Below are positions 61,077-64,000 of a stretch of 64,000 bases of DNA, in pieces (positions within the stretch are counted from its first letter, which is position 1; each line of letters begins with the position of its first letter). The position numbers and the translations under genes are program-made. This DNA comes from Aphanothece hegewaldii CCALA 016 (lineage in GTDB: Bacteria; Cyanobacteriota; Cyanobacteriia; Cyanobacteriales; Microcystaceae), in assembly GCF_003007785.1 (NCBI RefSeq), contig NZ_PXOH01000003.1, positions 124,001-188,000 of the forward strand, given 5' to 3'. Under the pieces are notes generated by a model, which did not search any database, had not been told where the DNA came from, and saw only the letters and a program-made list of their open reading frames with translations.

Positions 61077-62585
61077 TTAGCGACTTCGTCCGAAAAGAGT
61101 GGTCATACTTCCTAAGCGATCGCTATATTCTTGAGTAAGAGCCTCACTACGATAACGCCAACTCCAATTACCCTCGGCTTTACCTGGGGTATTCATTCGC
61201 GCATCTGAGCCTAAACTAAAGATATCTTGTAAAGGAATAATGGCTTGATTAGCGACGGAACTTAGGACAAGACGAATCAAATCCCAACTAATCCCATAAG
61301 AACTAGCACAGCCTAAATACTGTAGAAGACGACCTTTTTCATAGTCCCGTAAATCCTCATGATACCAACCCATTGTTGTATTATTATCATGAGTTCCCGT
61401 ATAGATCACGCTATTAAGACTCGCATTAAACGGTAAATAAGGATTTCCTGAATCGCCCCCAAAGCCAAAATGAAGAATTTTCATCCCCGGAAAACCATAC
61501 TTATCACGCAAATCTAAGACCGCTTGATCAATATCGCCCAAATCTTCCGCAATAATTGGCAGTGTTCCTAAATTACTCCGAATTGCTTCAAATAATTCCG
61601 CTCCAGGACATTTGACCCACTGACCATTAATCGCCGTTTCTTCGCCCGCACGAACTGACCAATAAGATTCTAAACCGCGAAAATGATCGATCCGAATCAC
61701 ATCAACAATATACAACACACTTTGAACGCGACGTACCCACCAATCAAAATTAGTTGATTGTAGATAATCCCAGTTATAAATCGGATTGCCCCATAATTGA
61801 CCCGTTGCCGAAAAATAATCGGGGGGAACTCCAGCAATTTCTAACGCTTCTCCCGTATTTGGATCGAGTTTAAAAACTTCTGGATGTGACCAAACATCTG
61901 CGCTATTTTGGGAAACATAAATCGGAATATCGCCTACAACTTGAATCCCTGAAACGTTAGCATACCGTTTAAGAGCAAACCATTGCTCAAAGAACTCATA
62001 CTGCACAAACTGATAAAAGAAAATCTCTTGCTGTAAATTATGACGCGCTTGGTTCAAGACATCAGGATAACGATGGCGTAGTTCTTGTGACCATTGCGTC
62101 CAACTTCCTGTACCTTGTGTGTCCAATAAAGCCATAAACAGCGCGTAATTATCGAGCCATGTTGCATTTCCTCGACAAAATCCTTCAAATTGTCGGGCAG
62201 CAATGGGAAGCGCTTGAATTGAAAGAGCGAAATTTTGCGCGGCTTTTCTTAAAAGTGGCATTTTCCAAGCAATCACTTTATCAAAATCCACCATATCTAG
62301 TGGGAAATTGGGTAGATTTTGTAAGTCTTCTTCTTGTAATAATCCCTTTTCTAACAGTATATCTGGACTGATTAAGAGAGGGTTACCAGCGATCGCAGAA
62401 AAACTCATGTAAGGAGAGTTTCCATATCCTGTCGGCCCCAACGGTAAAATCTGCCAAAGTCGCTGTTTACTTTGAACTAAAAAATCAACAAACTCATAAG
62501 CTTCTTTTCCTAAATCCCCTATCCCGTAACGACCAGGAAAACTTGTAGGATGGAGTAAGATACCGCTAGTGCGGGGAAATGGCAT
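61077..62585 (-). CDS. malQ: 4-alpha-glucanotransferase (amylomaltase)
   Basis: This 502-residue GH77 enzyme starts RTSGILLHPTSFPGRYGIGDLG. The catalytic residues lie in VDVIRIDHFRGLESYW (nucleophile Asp near 297) and LPIIAEDLGDI (Glu near 346), followed by MKILHFGF and TGTHDNNTTMGWY. It rearranges short maltodextrins in glycogen breakdown. Length is normal for bacterial MalQ of the short type. It is monocistronic. Confidence 0.95.
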   Translation of the reverse strand: MPFPRTSGILLHPTSFPGRYGIGDLGKEAYEFVDFLVQSKQRLWQILPLGPTGYGNSPYMSFSAIAGNPLLISPDILLEKGLLQEEDLQNLPNFPLDMVDFDKVIAWKMPLLRKAAQNFALSIQALPIAARQFEGFCRGNATWLDNYALFMALLDTQGTGSWTQWSQELRHRYPDVLNQARHNLQQEIFFYQFVQYEFFEQWFALKRYANVSGIQVVGDIPIYVSQNSADVWSHPEVFKLDPNTGEALEIAGVPPDYFSATGQLWGNPIYNWDYLQSTNFDWWVRRVQSVLYIVDVIRIDHFRGLESYWSVRAGEETAINGQWVKCPGAELFEAIRSNLGTLPIIAEDLGDIDQAVLDLRDKYGFPGMKILHFGFGGDSGNPYLPFNASLNSVIYTGTHDNNTTMGWYHEDLRDYEKGRLLQYLGCASSYGISWDLIRLVLSSVANQAIIPLQDIFSLGSDARMNTPGKAEGNWSWRYRSEALTQEYSDRLGSMTTLFGRSR

Positions 62586-62685
62586 AACTTGATCACCTCA
62601 ACGTAATCTCTAAATTCTAAATTGTATTCGAGTTAGTTAGGGGTCGAATCTTCCTTATGTTGGGGATTCAAAAAAAAATTTATAA

Positions 62686-64000
62686 TTATTCGATTCTGGC
62701 TGATTTTGCGGCTTTTTCCATCAAAATCACTTGTGTTGATTGCTCTTGTCCATTTTCAGAAGGACGACGTTGAAGATAGGTTCCATCGGTTTGTAATTCC
62801 CAAGCTTGACGATTATCAGAAAGCATAATCCCTAATATTTCTTGTAACTCTTTCATAATGGCTGGATCTTCAACCGGTGTCACCGCTTCAACCCGACGAG
62901 TGAGATTACGCGTCATCCAATCTGCACTACCGATATATATTTCCTCATTCCCTCCATTATTAAAATAGAAAATCCGAGAATGTTCTAAGAAACGACCGAT
63001 AATACTAATAACGCGAATATTACTACTCACATCGGTAATTCCGGGTCGTAGACAGCAAATTCCTCGTACAATTAAATCAATTTGGACACCCGCTTGGGAC
63101 GCTTGATACAAGGCTTCAATGACCAAGGGATCAACTAAAGCATTCATTTTCGCTACAATGCGACCACTACCACTATTACGACAGTGTTCGGCTTCTCGTA
63201 AGATCATAGCGATCATGCGATCTCTCATATTAACTGGCGCGACCAACAGTTTACGATAGGATTTCTGCCTAGAATATCCAGTTAAAAAATTAAATAAATC
63301 TGTTAAATCTTCGCCTAATTCTTGACGACAACTAAATAATCCTAAATCAGTATATAATTTTGCTGTTTTTGGGTTATAATTACCAGTCCCAATATGAACA
63401 TAACGACGAATTTGGTTTCCTTCTTGACGAACAACCAGTATTATTTTGGTATGAGTTTTTAGACCAACTAAACCATAAACAACGTGTACGCCAGATTGTT
63501 CTAATTTTTTTGCCCAAGTAATGTTATTTTCTTCATCAAAGCGGGCTTTTAATTCAACTAAAACCGCCACTTGTTTACCATTTTCGGCGGCGGCAATTAA
63601 AGAATGTATAATCGGCGAATCCCCCGAAGTACGATAAAGAGTCATTTTAATGGCTAAAACGTGGGGATCGTGTGCAGATTGAGTAATAAATTGCTGTACT
63701 GAAGCCGTAAAGGAATGATACGGGTGATGGACTAAAATATCGTTATGGCGAATTAGATCAAAAATTTCGTCGCCTTCAAGTTGAATAATATTATCTTCAT
63801 TACCATCTACCAATTCTTTGATATTTTCTAAAACTGGCGGTGTTACAGGAGTCCAAGGCGTTTCTTTAAGATCAGGACGCGGAATCGACATAAAATAAAA
63901 TAAATCTTTGAGTCCGAGTAATCCCTCAATTTCATACACATCTATTTCCGCTAGTCCCAAATCATCTATTAATTTTTCTTTGATATGGGCTGGAATAGAG
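62686..64000 (-). CDS. ppk1: Polyphosphate kinase 1, C-terminal part (5' end beyond window)
   Basis: The frame is open to the last base, so the N-terminus lies to the right. Visible are [16 protein letters not shown], the phospho-His region [33 protein letters not shown] and the second phospholipase-D-like half with [13 protein letters not shown] and [18 protein letters not shown]. The enzyme reversibly makes polyphosphate from ATP at the membrane. The C-terminus carries a Gln/Ser-rich tail of about 20 residues. Confidence 0.93.
   Translation of the reverse strand, partial: SIPAHIKEKLIDDLGLAEIDVYEIEGLLGLKDLFYFMSIPRPDLKETPWTPVTPPVLENIKELVDGNEDNIIQLEGDEIFDLIRHNDILVHHPYHSFTASVQQFITQSAHDPHVLAIKMTLYRTSGDSPIIHSLIAAAENGKQVAVLVELKARFDEENNITWAKKLEQSGVHVVYGLVGLKTHTKIILVVRQEGNQIRRYVHIGTGNYNPKTAKLYTDLGLFSCRQELGEDLTDLFNFLTGYSRQKSYRKLLVAPVNMRDRMIAMILREAEHCRNSGSGRIVAKMNALVDPLVIEALYQASQAGVQIDLIVRGICCLRPGITDVSSNIRVISIIGRFLEHSRIFYFNNGGNEEIYIGSADWMTRNLTRRVEAVTPVEDPAIMKELQEILGIMLSDNRQAWELQTDGTYLQRRPSENGQEQSTQVILMEKAAKSARIE

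Overview
The window is cyanobacterial chromosome. It carries psaC (photosystem I iron-sulfur subunit), chlM (chlorophyll synthesis), an NblB-like HEAT protein and many copies of the octamer GCGATCGC (HIP1), for example near 5093, 8008, 17187, 26568, 33154, 50567 and 61117. The DNA is AT-rich and contains several families of short palindromic repeats. No transposase, integrase, prophage or CRISPR array was seen. I cannot name the species.

Region 1 (1-24.7 kb) is almost entirely on the minus strand, after the 3' end of a secreted P-domain/RTX protein at the left edge. It is a large exopolysaccharide or capsule locus: a WbaP-type initiating sugar transferase (23890-24699), a Wzc-type tyrosine autokinase (19504-21579), a Wzy-like polymerase/ligase, a Wzx-like flippase, six or more glycosyltransferases including a split Alg14/Alg13-type pair, a polysaccharide lyase-like protein, glucose-1-phosphate cytidylyltransferase (rfbF), an LhgO-type FAD enzyme, a methyltransferase, an epimerase and a sulfotransferase. 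A 50-residue ribbon-helix-helix protein with a TTG start lies directly before wzc.

Region 2 (24.7-26 kb) has few genes. Two diverged copies of a ~250-bp segment flank a 53-codon minus-strand ORF with a good ribosome binding site. Each copy holds two iterated ~24-bp boxes and one 16-bp palindrome (TGTATCaaaaGATACA type).

Region 3 (26-54.6 kb) is mostly housekeeping: an nblB-like gene, a TPR protein, an overlapping TgpA-like/unknown/CnoX-like gene trio, gcvP, tRNA-Cys, speE, a slipin, comF, an L,D-transpeptidase, a TerB/Mo-nitro_C fusion, obgE, a CHAD protein, comEC, a DUF4079-like protein and a phosphoribosyltransferase. These are followed by a large modular GH-A-like protein, an SbmA/BacA-type ABC transporter, chlM and panB.

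Region 4 (54.6-60.4 kb) is a guanidine-use operon on the minus strand. A guanidine-I (ykkC) riboswitch precedes gdmH (nickel guanidine hydrolase, usually annotated as agmatinase), then HypA-like and HypB-like nickel chaperones. A 430-bp island of nested repeats comes next, then an ABC importer (lipoprotein, permease, ATPase). The ammonium and urea released would feed nitrogen metabolism.

Region 5 (60.4-64 kb) holds psaC with a terminator, malQ, and the 3' part of ppk1 running off the right edge. I ran no database searches: family calls rest on recognised motifs, length and context.
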